Source: Leptolyngbya subtilissima AS-A7 (GTDB taxonomy: Bacteria; Cyanobacteriota; Cyanobacteriia; Phormidesmidales; Phormidesmidaceae). From it: a stretch of 64,000 nt of DNA. Made by a program: the position numbers and the translations under genes. The stretch covers positions 682,001 through 746,000 of the forward strand of contig NZ_JAMPKY010000001.1 of the NCBI RefSeq assembly GCF_039962255.1. The letters run 5' to 3'. The notes below the pieces were generated by a model. That model saw only the letters and a program-made list of their open reading frames with translations, was not told the origin of the DNA and ran no database searches. Of the stretch, positions 16,893 to 26,016 are shown piece by piece (within the stretch, counting starts at the first letter, position 1; each line of letters begins with the position of its first letter).

Positions 16893-19022
16893 TCAAGCAT
16901 CTAAGACGAGTCCGGCTTTAGCGAGTGCTTCTCGAAGGTGAGAGGCTGCTTCTGCTTGAGATGTTTTCTCCTTAGATAGGATAGCGACACCTTGTTGGGC
17001 TAAACGGCTCCGGGTTTCTAAATCTAACTGGGTCGATGAGTGAATAACCACAGGGATGGACTGAGTAGCGGGGTTATGCCGAAGCTGCTCAAGTGCTTCA
17101 AAGCCACTCAGCTCGGGCATTTCCAGGTCAAGCAGAATGGCTGAGGGTTGTTCACTCTCTGCTACGGACAATCCTTCCCGTCCATTGGCAGCCTCCAAAA
17201 ACTGTAACGGCAAATTGGTCAACAACTGTTTAACCACATATCGATAAGCTGGGTCATCATCAATAAGTAAGAGTTTCTGAGCTTTGCCCTGGCCGACTAG
17301 CCGATTGAGCTTGGTGAGTAAGGGCAATTGGTCTACAGGCTTAATCAGGAATCCGTCAGCGCCTAGGGCAGTGGCCTGCTTTTCGTTATCTACAACCGTA
17401 ATCACCAATACGGGAATGTTGCGAGTTGCCTCATCACTTTTAAGCTCTCGCAGAAATGTCCAGCCGTTTTGCCCTTCTAGCAAGATGTCTAGCACGATCG
17501 CGGCTGGCTGAACCTGCTGTAGGGCTTGTCTGGCTTGAGCCAAGGTGCGGGTGGCGATCAGCTGATATCTAGACGCTTGCAGGTGCTTCTCGTAGATAAA
17601 TAGCGTCTCAATATGATCTTCGATCGCCAGAACGGGTAAACGGGCTGGGTTCAGGGAAGTGATTGGTCGTAATGAGTCTGGTAGCTCTGTCACTTTAGGG
17701 TAGACGATCGGAATGCAGACTGAGAAGGTAGACCCTTGACCCAGTTCACTGTGAACGGAAACGTTGCCCCCCATGAGCTCGGCTAGCTTAGAGGATATTG
17801 GCAGTCCTAGCCCTGTTCCTTTTACCTGCCTTTGCAGCGCAGACTCAATTTGCACAAAATCCTCAAAGATGCGCTCCTGGTCGTCCGGTGAAATGCCGAT
17901 GCCGGTATCAGACACCGAGAGCTGAATCATCTGACCGACTTGCTCAGCTGCGACTCGCACCTCTCCCTGCTCCGTAAATTTAAGCGCGTTTGAGATAAAG
18001 TTTCTGAGGATTTGAGCAATCTTTCCCTCGTCGCTATAGAGCGAGGGCAGCCCGTCGGGTTCATCAAACACGAGCGACACAGATGAACCCTGAACCAGCA
18101 GCGGACGCAGCATGCCCCGCAGGGTGGCAAACAGGTCACTCACTTCAAAGATACTGGGATTCACCTCAGTTTTGCCGGCTTCTACCTTGGCCAAGTCCAG
18201 GAGATCGTTGACCAGCTCTGACAACCCATCGGCCGCTTTTTGAATGAACGTTACCTGCTTTTCTTGCTCTAGGGACAGCTCCCCATCCATCCGAGTTAGC
18301 AGCATGCGAGAGAGGGACAAAATCGAGTTGAGCGGCGTGCGAAACTCGTGGCTCATGTTAGAAAGAAAGCGAGTTTTGAGCTCGTTTGCCTGTTGCAGAG
18401 AGCTGGCTTTCTCGTCTAATTCGGCGTATAGGGCAATTACGCCTCGATTGGTGTCTTCTAACTCGCGGTTGAGGTAGGTTAGCTCTTCTTCTCGCTTGCG
18501 GAGCTCGGCCATCGCCCGCAGCAATTCCTGGTTTTGCCGCTGAATTTCGTCGTAGGGGTTTTGGGGCGATCGCCCCACGACGGCCTCCCGAATCTGCTGC
18601 AATTCTAAATCTGTGAAAATGGGCGATCGCTTGGGCAGGGCTTTGCTGATTTTCACGGTGGTTCCCTGCTCGGTCGATTCGATCTCGAAGGACTCCATCA
18701 GCCGGCGCGTGCCAACGATCCCTAGCCCCATGCCCGTAGAAGACTGATAGCGTCCCGCTAAGACCTCGCTTAGATGCGGAATACCCCCGCCCTGATCTTG
18801 CACCTGAATCAGGAAGGTTTGGGGGCTTTCCTCCAGGTCAAACGTCACCGTGCCACCCTGGGCATACTGAAACGCGTTGCGGGCAATTTCTGAAACCGCC
18901 GTGGCTAACCGCGCCTGATCTTGCCCGTCGAACCCCAGTTGTTCTGCCAGCTCGCGGGTGCGCTGCCGCGCCTGCACTACATCCTGTTCGTAGTGGATTT
19001 CCAGGGTGAAGAGGGTTGTCAT
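16893..19022 (-). CDS. RsbT-like ATPase domain fused to hybrid histidine kinase with two receivers
   Basis: Residues 1-130 are an RsbT/RsbW-type HATPase domain (AVSEIARNAFQYAQGG, QDQGGGIP, GMGLGIVGTRRLM). A coiled coil (about 155-215) links it to HisKA (His225 in NMSHEFRTPLNSIL), a kinase HATPase (FISNALKFTEQG, DTGIGI, GTGLGLPIS), receiver 1 (about 470-585, VLDILLEGQNGW) and receiver 2 (about 592-709, LLDLEMPELSG). The N-terminal domain is of the type that docks on STAS proteins, so this protein can plausibly connect the stressosome core to a phosphorelay. Its start overlaps the preceding gene by 4 bp (ATGA), which implies translational coupling. Confidence 0.92.
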   Translation of the reverse strand: MTTLFTLEIHYEQDVVQARQRTRELAEQLGFDGQDQARLATAVSEIARNAFQYAQGGTVTFDLEESPQTFLIQVQDQGGGIPHLSEVLAGRYQSSTGMGLGIVGTRRLMESFEIESTEQGTTVKISKALPKRSPIFTDLELQQIREAVVGRSPQNPYDEIQRQNQELLRAMAELRKREEELTYLNRELEDTNRGVIALYAELDEKASSLQQANELKTRFLSNMSHEFRTPLNSILSLSRMLLTRMDGELSLEQEKQVTFIQKAADGLSELVNDLLDLAKVEAGKTEVNPSIFEVSDLFATLRGMLRPLLVQGSSVSLVFDEPDGLPSLYSDEGKIAQILRNFISNALKFTEQGEVRVAAEQVGQMIQLSVSDTGIGISPDDQERIFEDFVQIESALQRQVKGTGLGLPISSKLAELMGGNVSVHSELGQGSTFSVCIPIVYPKVTELPDSLRPITSLNPARLPVLAIEDHIETLFIYEKHLQASRYQLIATRTLAQARQALQQVQPAAIVLDILLEGQNGWTFLRELKSDEATRNIPVLVITVVDNEKQATALGADGFLIKPVDQLPLLTKLNRLVGQGKAQKLLLIDDDPAYRYVVKQLLTNLPLQFLEAANGREGLSVAESEQPSAILLDLEMPELSGFEALEQLRHNPATQSIPVVIHSSTQLDLETRSRLAQQGVAILSKEKTSQAEAASHLREALAKAGLVLDA

Positions 19023-20026
19023 GCTCCCGTTCCTTTCGCCACCAGCATGGTTACATCATCCCGCTCACGATGAAAATCACGGTGTAACACACCGGCGATC
19101 AGGCTGGGATGCTTTTGGCTTAGGCCGGGGTAGCGATCGAGATTCCACTGAGTGCTGATGCCATCGGAGTGCATCGTTAGCAGCCCGTTGAGGTACCAGG
19201 GGTAGGTAAACTCCTTGATCTTACGAACTTCATGGCCCACGGTGCCGTTGTAAGACATCATGTTGTGATGTTCGGTGGCGGAAGAAATGCTGGCCGCAAT
19301 ATTGCCAATGCCTGCAAAGCAAACGGTCTGCTGCTCAAAGTTGATCTCAGCGATCGCCAGAGCTGCCCCTCGGGTGCTGCGCAACGCCGCATGGGCCGCT
19401 TCGACAATGCGCTGGGGCGACTGGTGATGACAATCGTGAAACACGCGGATAGCGGCGGTCGCCGCGCTGGCCGCCGCAGGACCATGGCCTAAACCATCTA
19501 CCACCAGAAACAGGCTGCGGCGCTCATCCCCTTCCCAGGCCGAGGCATCTCCTGAAACCTCCTCGCCCAGTTTCGGTAAAGCGACCACACCAACTTCAAT
19601 GATTTTGGGTGACGAATGGGGAGACGTTTTTGCCCAAATATGAGCGAGCAGTGCCGTTCCCTTATTGGGCTGCGAGTAGATTTCAAAGAAGTCAGAGAGG
19701 CGGCGAATTGCGCCTAGCCCATTGCCCGATGTTCCGGCGGTAGAAAAGCCATCTTGCAGGCATTCTTCCACATCTACCATGCCAGAACCTTGGTCTAGCC
19801 CCAAAACTTCGATGCCGATGATGTCGTCTTGGGCGATCGCCCTCAGCACAATCACTCCGCGACCTGCGTGCCGGATGAGGTTGTTCGCCACCTCTGTTAC
19901 CAAAAGGCCAACCTTGCCCCGTTCGGTTTCTTCAAAGCCAAGCCGAGTGGCTAATGCTAGAGAGGCTCGCCGTGCTTCCCCAGTTTGACTCTGCTCGGTG
20001 ATGGCGATCGCCGTAGATTCATTCAA
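19019..20026 (-). CDS. RsbT/W-like HATPase domain fused to PP2C-type phosphatase (RsbX/RsbU-like)
   Basis: Residues 1-130 form an anti-sigma-type HATPase domain (LVTEVANNLIRHAGRG, DQGSGM, GNGLGAIRRLSDFF). Residues ~145-335 form a SpoIIE/PP2C phosphatase domain with metal-binding aspartates in VVDGLGHGPA, MHSDGIS and ERDDVTML. In known stressosomes RsbX removes phosphate from RsbR and RsbS and resets the system; here the phosphatase carries its own docking or kinase-like domain. It lies 14 bp after the RsbT gene and overlaps the next kinase gene by 4 bp. Kinase activity of the N-terminal part is not certain. Confidence 0.88.
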   Translation of the reverse strand: MNESTAIAITEQSQTGEARRASLALATRLGFEETERGKVGLLVTEVANNLIRHAGRGVIVLRAIAQDDIIGIEVLGLDQGSGMVDVEECLQDGFSTAGTSGNGLGAIRRLSDFFEIYSQPNKGTALLAHIWAKTSPHSSPKIIEVGVVALPKLGEEVSGDASAWEGDERRSLFLVVDGLGHGPAAASAATAAIRVFHDCHHQSPQRIVEAAHAALRSTRGAALAIAEINFEQQTVCFAGIGNIAASISSATEHHNMMSYNGTVGHEVRKIKEFTYPWYLNGLLTMHSDGISTQWNLDRYPGLSQKHPSLIAGVLHRDFHRERDDVTMLVAKGTGA

Positions 20027-20040
20027 TTGATAACCTCGAA

Positions 20041-20439
20041 TTACTTCCAGCGTACGACGATTATTCGCGTTCCTTCTCCTACCACAGACTCAATTTTAAA
20101 CTCGTTGGCCAGCCGCTTTGCACCTCCTAACCCCATCCCCAGCCCGCCCCCTGAGGTGAAGCCATCCTTGAGCGCCATTTCAATATCTGGAATGCCTGGC
20201 CCCTGATCTTCAAAAGTGAGCCTGAGACCGCGCCGCCCACCGTCCTGAAGCGTTTCTAACTGAACAGTTCCCCCTCCTCCATAATCTAGGGTGTTGCGAG
20301 CGAGCTCGCTGGCAGCGGTGACAATTTTGGTTTGATCTACTAAACCAAAGCCAAGCTCAATGGCAAACTGGCGCACGGCTTGTCTAACCAAAACCACATC
20401 CGCAGAAGATTGAATTTTCATCTCCTCAATCTTCTGCAT
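20041..20439 (-). CDS. rsbT: RsbT-like serine/threonine kinase of the stressosome
   Basis: A single HATPase domain of about 130 residues. It has the N box AASELARNTLDYGGGG, G1 box EDQGPGIPDIE and G2 region GGGLGMGLGGAKRLANEF, very close to Bacillus RsbT. It would phosphorylate RsbR and RsbS and leave the complex when activated. The frame is open to 20478, but two ATG codons (20439, 20421) are more likely starts. The one at 20439 overlaps the end of rsbS and gives the N-terminal length seen in RsbT; the one at 20421 follows GAGGAG but with almost no spacing. Confidence 0.88.
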   Translation of the reverse strand: MQKIEEMKIQSSADVVLVRQAVRQFAIELGFGLVDQTKIVTAASELARNTLDYGGGGTVQLETLQDGGRRGLRLTFEDQGPGIPDIEMALKDGFTSGGGLGMGLGGAKRLANEFKIESVVGEGTRIIVVRWK

Positions 20440-20842
20440 CGTCTTCCATGTCCCATTCCGTAGAAATGAACCGATCATTTGCGGATTTAGCGACCGTCGC
20501 CTGCAACAGTGTCATCCCCTTTTCCACATTCAATGCTGTGCGAATGCCGGTGAGGGAAAGCCCTAGCTCCACCAAGGTAATCGCGACGGCAGGTTGCATG
20601 CCAACAACCACCGTTTCAGCATCCATGACCTGCGACATTTTGGCAATGTTGCCTAAAATTCTACCGATGAAAGAATCGACAATATCTAGCGCAGAAATGT
20701 CAATTAAAACCCCGCTGGCGTTGGTTTGACTAATGCGATTAGTCAGGTCATCTTGTAGTGTCATTGCTAGGCGATCGTGCATGTCGACCTGAATGGTGAC
20801 GAGCAGAAATTCGCCCATTTGAAGGATGGGAATCCGTTCCAT
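20426..20842 (-). CDS. rsbS: RsbS-like STAS-domain scaffold protein
   Basis: A 138-residue single STAS domain beginning MERIPILQMGEFLLVTIQV, very like RsbS (IPILK..G.LIVSIQ). The phosphorylatable serine is present as Ser57 in DIVDSFIGR, and VVGMQPAVAITLVELGLSL matches the conserved core. RsbS holds RsbT in the resting stressosome. The C-terminal ~20 residues are acidic. It starts 13 bp after rsbR, and rsbT overlaps or abuts its end. Confidence 0.92.
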   Translation of the reverse strand: MERIPILQMGEFLLVTIQVDMHDRLAMTLQDDLTNRISQTNASGVLIDISALDIVDSFIGRILGNIAKMSQVMDAETVVVGMQPAVAITLVELGLSLTGIRTALNVEKGMTLLQATVAKSANDRFISTEWDMEDDAED

Positions 20843-20855
20843 TCTTTCCTCTAAC

Positions 20856-21707
20856 CTACTTGCGGGTGATGGTGGTTCCCTTTCGCCTTAATGCCATGAG
20901 AAAGGCATCAGCTAAGGTTGCTTTTGTGGTTACATCAGCTAAATCGATGCCGAGATATACGATTGTTTGGGCAATTTGAGGTCGAATGCCGCTAATGATG
21001 CAGTCGGCGCCCATGAGGCGAGCGGCTGTAACCGTCTTCAGCAAATGTTGAGCGGTCAGCGTATCGACGGTCGGCACCCCAGTGATGTCAATAATGGCAA
21101 CTTCTGAGCCGGTTTCAACAATCTTCTGCAGTAGCGACTCCATTACGACCTGAGTACGGGCACTGTCGAGGGTGCCAATGATCGGCAAGGCCAAAATGCC
21201 GTCCCAAAGCTTGACCACTGGCGTAGACAGCTCCATCATTTCTTCCTGCTGCCGCAATATCACCTCTTCTCGCGACTTTTGATAGGCTTCTACCACTAGC
21301 AGCCCTAGGCGATCGAGCAGGTTGGTGGCTTGCCAAATCTCTTCACCGAGCTCAGCGGAGTTTTGCAGTTGCTTCCGCAGACAATCAAAGAGCGGTCGCT
21401 TGAAGGAAAAGATAAAGGTAGCCGTTTCACTGGGCGTGAAGCCTTTGTGGGAGCGCGATCGCGAGATGCTAGTCAGCAGTTCTCGCACCTCTCGCCATTC
21501 GAGCGCCTGAATATTGCTCAAGTTACCGGATTGAGCCGCGACGCGAAGCAACTTGAGAAACTCTCGGCACTCTACCTGTAGCTCTGCTTCTTTAATCAAC
21601 CCTTTGCGGGTGTTTGTAGCGATTAGTTCCTGATTCCACTCCGACAGCAATTCTGCCTCATGAGTTTTCAGTATCTCCGGTATCTTACTGGTGTGAGTCA
21701 TTTCCAT
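20856..21707 (-). CDS. rsbR: RsbR-like stressosome sensor/scaffold (RsbRD_N + STAS)
   Basis: The N-terminal ~150 residues are all-helical and resemble the RsbRD_N domain (LLSEWNQELI, RSHKGFTPSETATFIF), in place of the globin-like sensor of Bacillus RsbRA. The STAS domain (about 165-275) contains DITGVPTVDTLTAQHLL and SGIRPQIAQTIVYLGIDL. The threonines equivalent to Bacillus Thr171 and Thr205 are both present (Thr216 and Thr248). It is the first gene of the operon and presumably the input; the signal sensed is unknown. MEM and MTH starts are both possible, two codons apart. Confidence 0.92.
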   Translation of the reverse strand: MEMTHTSKIPEILKTHEAELLSEWNQELIATNTRKGLIKEAELQVECREFLKLLRVAAQSGNLSNIQALEWREVRELLTSISRSRSHKGFTPSETATFIFSFKRPLFDCLRKQLQNSAELGEEIWQATNLLDRLGLLVVEAYQKSREEVILRQQEEMMELSTPVVKLWDGILALPIIGTLDSARTQVVMESLLQKIVETGSEVAIIDITGVPTVDTLTAQHLLKTVTAARLMGADCIISGIRPQIAQTIVYLGIDLADVTTKATLADAFLMALRRKGTTITRK

Positions 21708-22686
21708 GAGGCAGTTTCCTTCATCCAGACCAGTGTAGTTTCGTTCTAAATCTGCTTTGAGGGGCGAACAGGGTGTCCTTCCAATGGCAGATGTGGAACA
21801 TTCATATCAGTGTATGGCTATTCCAGCCTGTTGGTTTTTCCTGGGGAAAAATTGTGCAGTGCGAAGGCTAAGGTTCACTCAGGCTAAGGCGCACGACGGT
21901 GGCGCTGTTCCAACAGCGAGCACCCTAATGCACGGTTGACGCCGAGCGATCGCCCCAGTGAGCTCATCTACCGCCCTCTGTCGCTAACGACCAAGGCACT
22001 CAACCCAAAACCCCAAAAAAGCTTGCCACCTGATCTAGGGCAGCCTGGAGGGATAGCCGGTCGATAAAGCCGCAGCGATCGCCCAATAGTTGCCCGGTCT
22101 GGGGCGTGATGACTCTGGAGCGAGCGGGCGATCGCACCCAGTCACCAAGGTTATGCACCACAGCAGAACCACATACCCTAGACTCAACCACAACCGTCGA
22201 ATCCACCATCCTTGTTTCGCAGCCATGCACCACCAGCACCTAAAAATCCAAAAGGGTTGGGGGAGATTGGCGATAGCCTTCTGAGTGCTTACGGATCCGT
22301 TAAAGTAAATGTCTAAGTATTGACGCTTGATGCGAAGCCAGCTGATGGTCCGCTCGATGGACACAGAGGCTTTAAACTACTTTTGTTTTAGTGCAATGAA
22401 ATTGCTAGACACAGTCATCTCGTCCTCGACTAAACCATGGGCTTTAACGAATGCACTTTGAAGATTGAGCTTAATAGTATCCACTAGCCCCGCCTAAAAT
22501 CGCTGCGATTTTAATGGAAAGGTTGAAACTATTTCGTGTAAATAGGTGCATTCAGCGTCACGAAGCCTTTATTAACGAGTGCGCAACAAAAAAACACAAA
22601 GTTTTTTGCCGAAATCTACCTTAAAGCATAATTCTTGATCCTACTTTTTCCCTACAACAGAGTGGGGCTCAACTGTGCAGGTGTGA
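21708..22686. other. Long intergenic region between the stressosome operon and the NRPS genes
   Basis: About 980 bp between divergent operons, so it must hold both promoters. On the minus strand near 22310-22370 a short stretch reads SIERTISWLRIKRQYLD, reminiscent of the ERTxxWL motif near the C-terminus of IS5-family transposases, so an old insertion-sequence scrap may be present. Two overlapping minus-strand frames at 22000-22364 have skewed composition and are not supported as genes. I see no clear terminator. Confidence 0.45.
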
Positions 22687-25600
22687 ATGATTGTAGACGA
22701 ACCGACTCAGGCGCACATCGAGGAAGATGTTTTTGTCTTTCCCGCCTCGTTTGCCCAACAGCGTTTGTGGTTTATTGACCAGCTACTTCCGGGAAATGCT
22801 CTCTACACGAGTCCTTTGGTGTTTCGGCTTAGCGGTCACTTAAAGCGATCGCACCTTCAGCGCAGTATGCAAGCGATCGCTCAGCGGCACGAAATTTTGC
22901 GCACCTCATTTGATGTCGTTGATGGTCAATTAATGCAGGTCGTCGCCGCTCAGGTGGATGTGCCACTGCCGTCAATAGATCTGCGATCGCACCCTGCTAA
23001 CCAGCGCGAAGTCATAGCGTTACAAGACATTTGGGAGACCCTTCAACACCCGTTTCACCTCAATCAAAGACCGCTTTTTCGGGCGCAACTGTGGCAATTG
23101 CAGGATGACGAACATCTGATGCTAATTGCGCTGCATCACATCATTTTTGATGAATGGTCAAGCGGTGTTTTGATTCGAGAATTGGGTGAGGGATACGCTG
23201 CTTCAGTCGAAAACAAATCCATCGCACTACCCGAATTGCCGATTCAATATGCGGATTTTGCTCACTGGCAGCGGGAATGGTTGCAGGGTGAGGTGCTGAA
23301 TACTCAGTTGAGCTATTGGAAACAGCAGTTAAAGGATATCCCAGTTCTGCAGTTGCCGGGTGCGTTGTCGCCTACATTAGGGCAACCTTTATCTCAAGAA
23401 CATCAGGGCGCAAGTCAATTGCTGGAACTGCCTCAGCGATTATTGGAGGCGTTAGAAAACCTGAGCCAACAGGCGGAGGTGACGCTGTTTATGACCTTAC
23501 TAGCAGCATTTCAAACCCTGCTGCACCGCTACACCGGACAAACCGATTTAGCGATCGGCACTCCCATTGCCAATCGACATCAGAGTGAATTAGAAGGGCT
23601 AATCGGCTTTTTTGTGAATAGCTTAGTTTTGCGAACCAACGTAGAGGGCGATCCGACGTTTTTGGAATTGTTAGAGCGAGTACGAGAAGTTACCCTAGCC
23701 GCCTACGATCACCAAGATTTACCGTTTGAAAAACTGGTCGAGGAACTGCAACCTGTTCGCAACCTCGGTCAAAATCCCCTATTTCAAGTAGTGTTTGCTC
23801 TGCAAAACACACCCATGACGCAACTAGAATTACCGGGTCTAATTCTTAGCCCGGTAGATTTGGTAATCAAGACATCTCGCTTTGACTTGGAATTTTACCT
23901 TTGGACCTGCGGCGATAACTTTAGAAACTTGTGGGGTAAGGGTTGGCAAAACTCAGACGGGTTGCGGGGTATGGTGATTTACAACACCGAGCTGTTTGAG
24001 TCAACCGCGATCGCATCGCTACTCAAGCATTTTCAAACGCTGCTAGAGGGAATTGTAGCCAGCCCAAATACGCCTCTTTCTGCCCTGCCATTATTAACCA
24101 TTGAAGACCAACAAGTATTGCTCCACCGTTGGAGCAGCAATCAATTCAAATATCCTAGCAATGAGTGCATTCATCATCTGTTTGAGGTGCAGGTGAGGGA
24201 ACGACCCAATGCGGTCGCCCTGCAGTTTGGCAACCAACAATTCACCTATCAGCAGTTGAATCAGGGCAGCAACCAACTGGCGCGGTACTTGCAACGATTG
24301 GGCATTGGTTCAGAAATGCCCGTCGGTATCTGTCTGGAACGGGGCATAGGTGCGATCGCTGCAATGTTGGCAATCCTCAAAGCAGGAGGAGTTTACGTAC
24401 CTCTCGACCCCAGCTATCCTGCAGAGCGGCTGCGCTTTATGGTGAAAGATGCGGGCATTACCGTCATTCTCTCGGAAGCAAACTGGGTAGATGAATTACA
24501 AACGGCGACTACTAAGGTGGTTTGTTTGGAGCAATCGTGGGACGCGATCGCCCAGGAATCAGACCAGAATCTATCCACTTCCTGTACCGCCGATCAGCCC
24601 GCCTATGTCATCTACACCTCTGGCTCTACAGGAACCCCAAAAGGCGTTGTGGTGCCCCATCGAGCGGTAAATCGGTTGGTATGCGATACCGATTACGTGC
24701 AGATTACAGGTGACGATCGCGTGGCGCAGGTGGCAAACCTTGCTTTTGATGCTGCCACCTTCGAAGTGTGGGGTGCGTTGTTAAACGGCGCTCACCTGAT
24801 TGGTATTGAGCGAGAAATTACGCTGTCTCCCTCTGATTTTGCGGCTACCTTACAGCAGCAAAATATTAGAATTCTGTTTCTCACCACTGCTCTGTTGAAC
24901 CAAACCGTTAGTCAGATTCCCGATGCCTTCCGATCGCTCAAATATTTGCTGTTTGGCGGTGAAACGGTAAATGTTGATAGGGTGCGATCGCTGGTGCAAC
25001 AGGGCAAACCTCAACACTTGCTTCACGTTTATGGACCTACAGAAAACACAACATTTTCCACCTGGTATGAGATTCAGGAAATTCTAGAAACCGCTACTAC
25101 AATCCCCATCGGTAGGGCAATCGCAAATACTCAGGTTTACCTACTGGATGCCCACCAGAACCCTGTTCCTACTGGGATGGTTGGGGAAATTTACCTAGGT
25201 GGCGATGGATTAGCAAACGGATATTTGAATCATCCAGAGTTGACCGATGAAAAGTTTGTTCGCTCAAAGCTATTAGACTTAAATTTTGCCTGCAACGAGT
25301 ACCAGGATTTAATTCTGTATAGAACAGGCGATCGCGCTCTTTATCACCCCGACGGCAATTTAGAATTTTTGGGTCGCGTAGATAATCAGGTCAAAATTCG
25401 GGGTTTTCGAGTCGAGCTAAGTGAGATTGAGAAAGCGATCGCACAGCATTCTTCGGTACAATCCGTCGTTGTCGTCGTACGCGAGATCGACCAAGATCGC
25501 CAACTAGTCGCCTACGTTATTTTCAGTGCAGCGGCAGACCTAACTGAACGAGAACTACGATCGCTGCTAAAAAAACAGCTCCCTGCCTATATGATTCCGG

Positions 25601-26016
25601 CGGCGTTCGTAGTGCTGGACTCGCTTCCCTTAACCGCCAACGGTAAAGTAGACCAAAAAGCATTACCCCCACCAACGCTGCATCGGGCAGCATTCAGCGC
25701 AACGACGGCTCCGACAACGTCTTTAGAGACGACTCTAGTAGAGCTTTGGATGCAGCTATTGGGACAACAACAAGTGGGTATTCACGACAATTTTTTTGAG
25801 CTGGGAGGACATTCTTTGTTGGCCACTCAGTTTGTTTCACGGGTACGCGATCGCTTACACGTCGAGTTGCCCCTGCGCAGCATCTTTGAAACCCCCACCA
25901 TTGCTGAACTAGCACAACAAATCACCGCCATTCAGGCAACACTTCAACCCGAAACCGCTTCAACCAGCGATCAAAGCGGAGCCAATTCTCAACGACGTGA
26001 GGAAATAGATCTATGA
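22687..26016 (+). CDS. Nonribosomal peptide synthetase module, C-A-PCP
   Basis: Activates and loads one amino acid. The condensation domain spans about residues 15-450 with HHIIFDE at 150-156; the usual Gly after the Asp is Glu here. The adenylation domain (about 470-1000) has core A3 as YVIYTSGSTGTPKG (from 640), A5 as YGPTENTT, A7 as YRTGD, A8 as NQVKIRGFRVELSEIE and A10 as NGKVDQKAL. Reading pocket residues against GrsA gives D-A-F-F-L-G-V-T-F-K, which I associate with Ile/Val-type substrates, with moderate doubt. The carrier domain has GGHS with phosphopantetheine Ser1043. The leading C domain, with no upstream module in view, may use an acyl starter or a free partner. The stop overlaps the start of the next gene (ATGA). 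Confidence 0.93.
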   Translation: MIVDEPTQAHIEEDVFVFPASFAQQRLWFIDQLLPGNALYTSPLVFRLSGHLKRSHLQRSMQAIAQRHEILRTSFDVVDGQLMQVVAAQVDVPLPSIDLRSHPANQREVIALQDIWETLQHPFHLNQRPLFRAQLWQLQDDEHLMLIALHHIIFDEWSSGVLIRELGEGYAASVENKSIALPELPIQYADFAHWQREWLQGEVLNTQLSYWKQQLKDIPVLQLPGALSPTLGQPLSQEHQGASQLLELPQRLLEALENLSQQAEVTLFMTLLAAFQTLLHRYTGQTDLAIGTPIANRHQSELEGLIGFFVNSLVLRTNVEGDPTFLELLERVREVTLAAYDHQDLPFEKLVEELQPVRNLGQNPLFQVVFALQNTPMTQLELPGLILSPVDLVIKTSRFDLEFYLWTCGDNFRNLWGKGWQNSDGLRGMVIYNTELFESTAIASLLKHFQTLLEGIVASPNTPLSALPLLTIEDQQVLLHRWSSNQFKYPSNECIHHLFEVQVRERPNAVALQFGNQQFTYQQLNQGSNQLARYLQRLGIGSEMPVGICLERGIGAIAAMLAILKAGGVYVPLDPSYPAERLRFMVKDAGITVILSEANWVDELQTATTKVVCLEQSWDAIAQESDQNLSTSCTADQPAYVIYTSGSTGTPKGVVVPHRAVNRLVCDTDYVQITGDDRVAQVANLAFDAATFEVWGALLNGAHLIGIEREITLSPSDFAATLQQQNIRILFLTTALLNQTVSQIPDAFRSLKYLLFGGETVNVDRVRSLVQQGKPQHLLHVYGPTENTTFSTWYEIQEILETATTIPIGRAIANTQVYLLDAHQNPVPTGMVGEIYLGGDGLANGYLNHPELTDEKFVRSKLLDLNFACNEYQDLILYRTGDRALYHPDGNLEFLGRVDNQVKIRGFRVELSEIEKAIAQHSSVQSVVVVVREIDQDRQLVAYVIFSAAADLTERELRSLLKKQLPAYMIPAAFVVLDSLPLTANGKVDQKALPPPTLHRAAFSATTAPTTSLETTLVELWMQLLGQQQVGIHDNFFELGGHSLLATQFVSRVRDRLHVELPLRSIFETPTIAELAQQITAIQATLQPETASTSDQSGANSQRREEIDL

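Noticed and set aside
22000-22364. Two overlapping minus-strand frames of 79 and 109 codons
   Set aside because: They overlap each other in different frames, have Trp/Cys/Arg-skewed composition and show no family motif apart from a short transposase-like scrap near 22310-22370.
22305-22380. Intact insertion sequence near the NRPS genes
   Set aside because: Only about 20 residues resemble the C-terminus of an IS5-type transposase; no inverted repeat ends or full reading frame were found.
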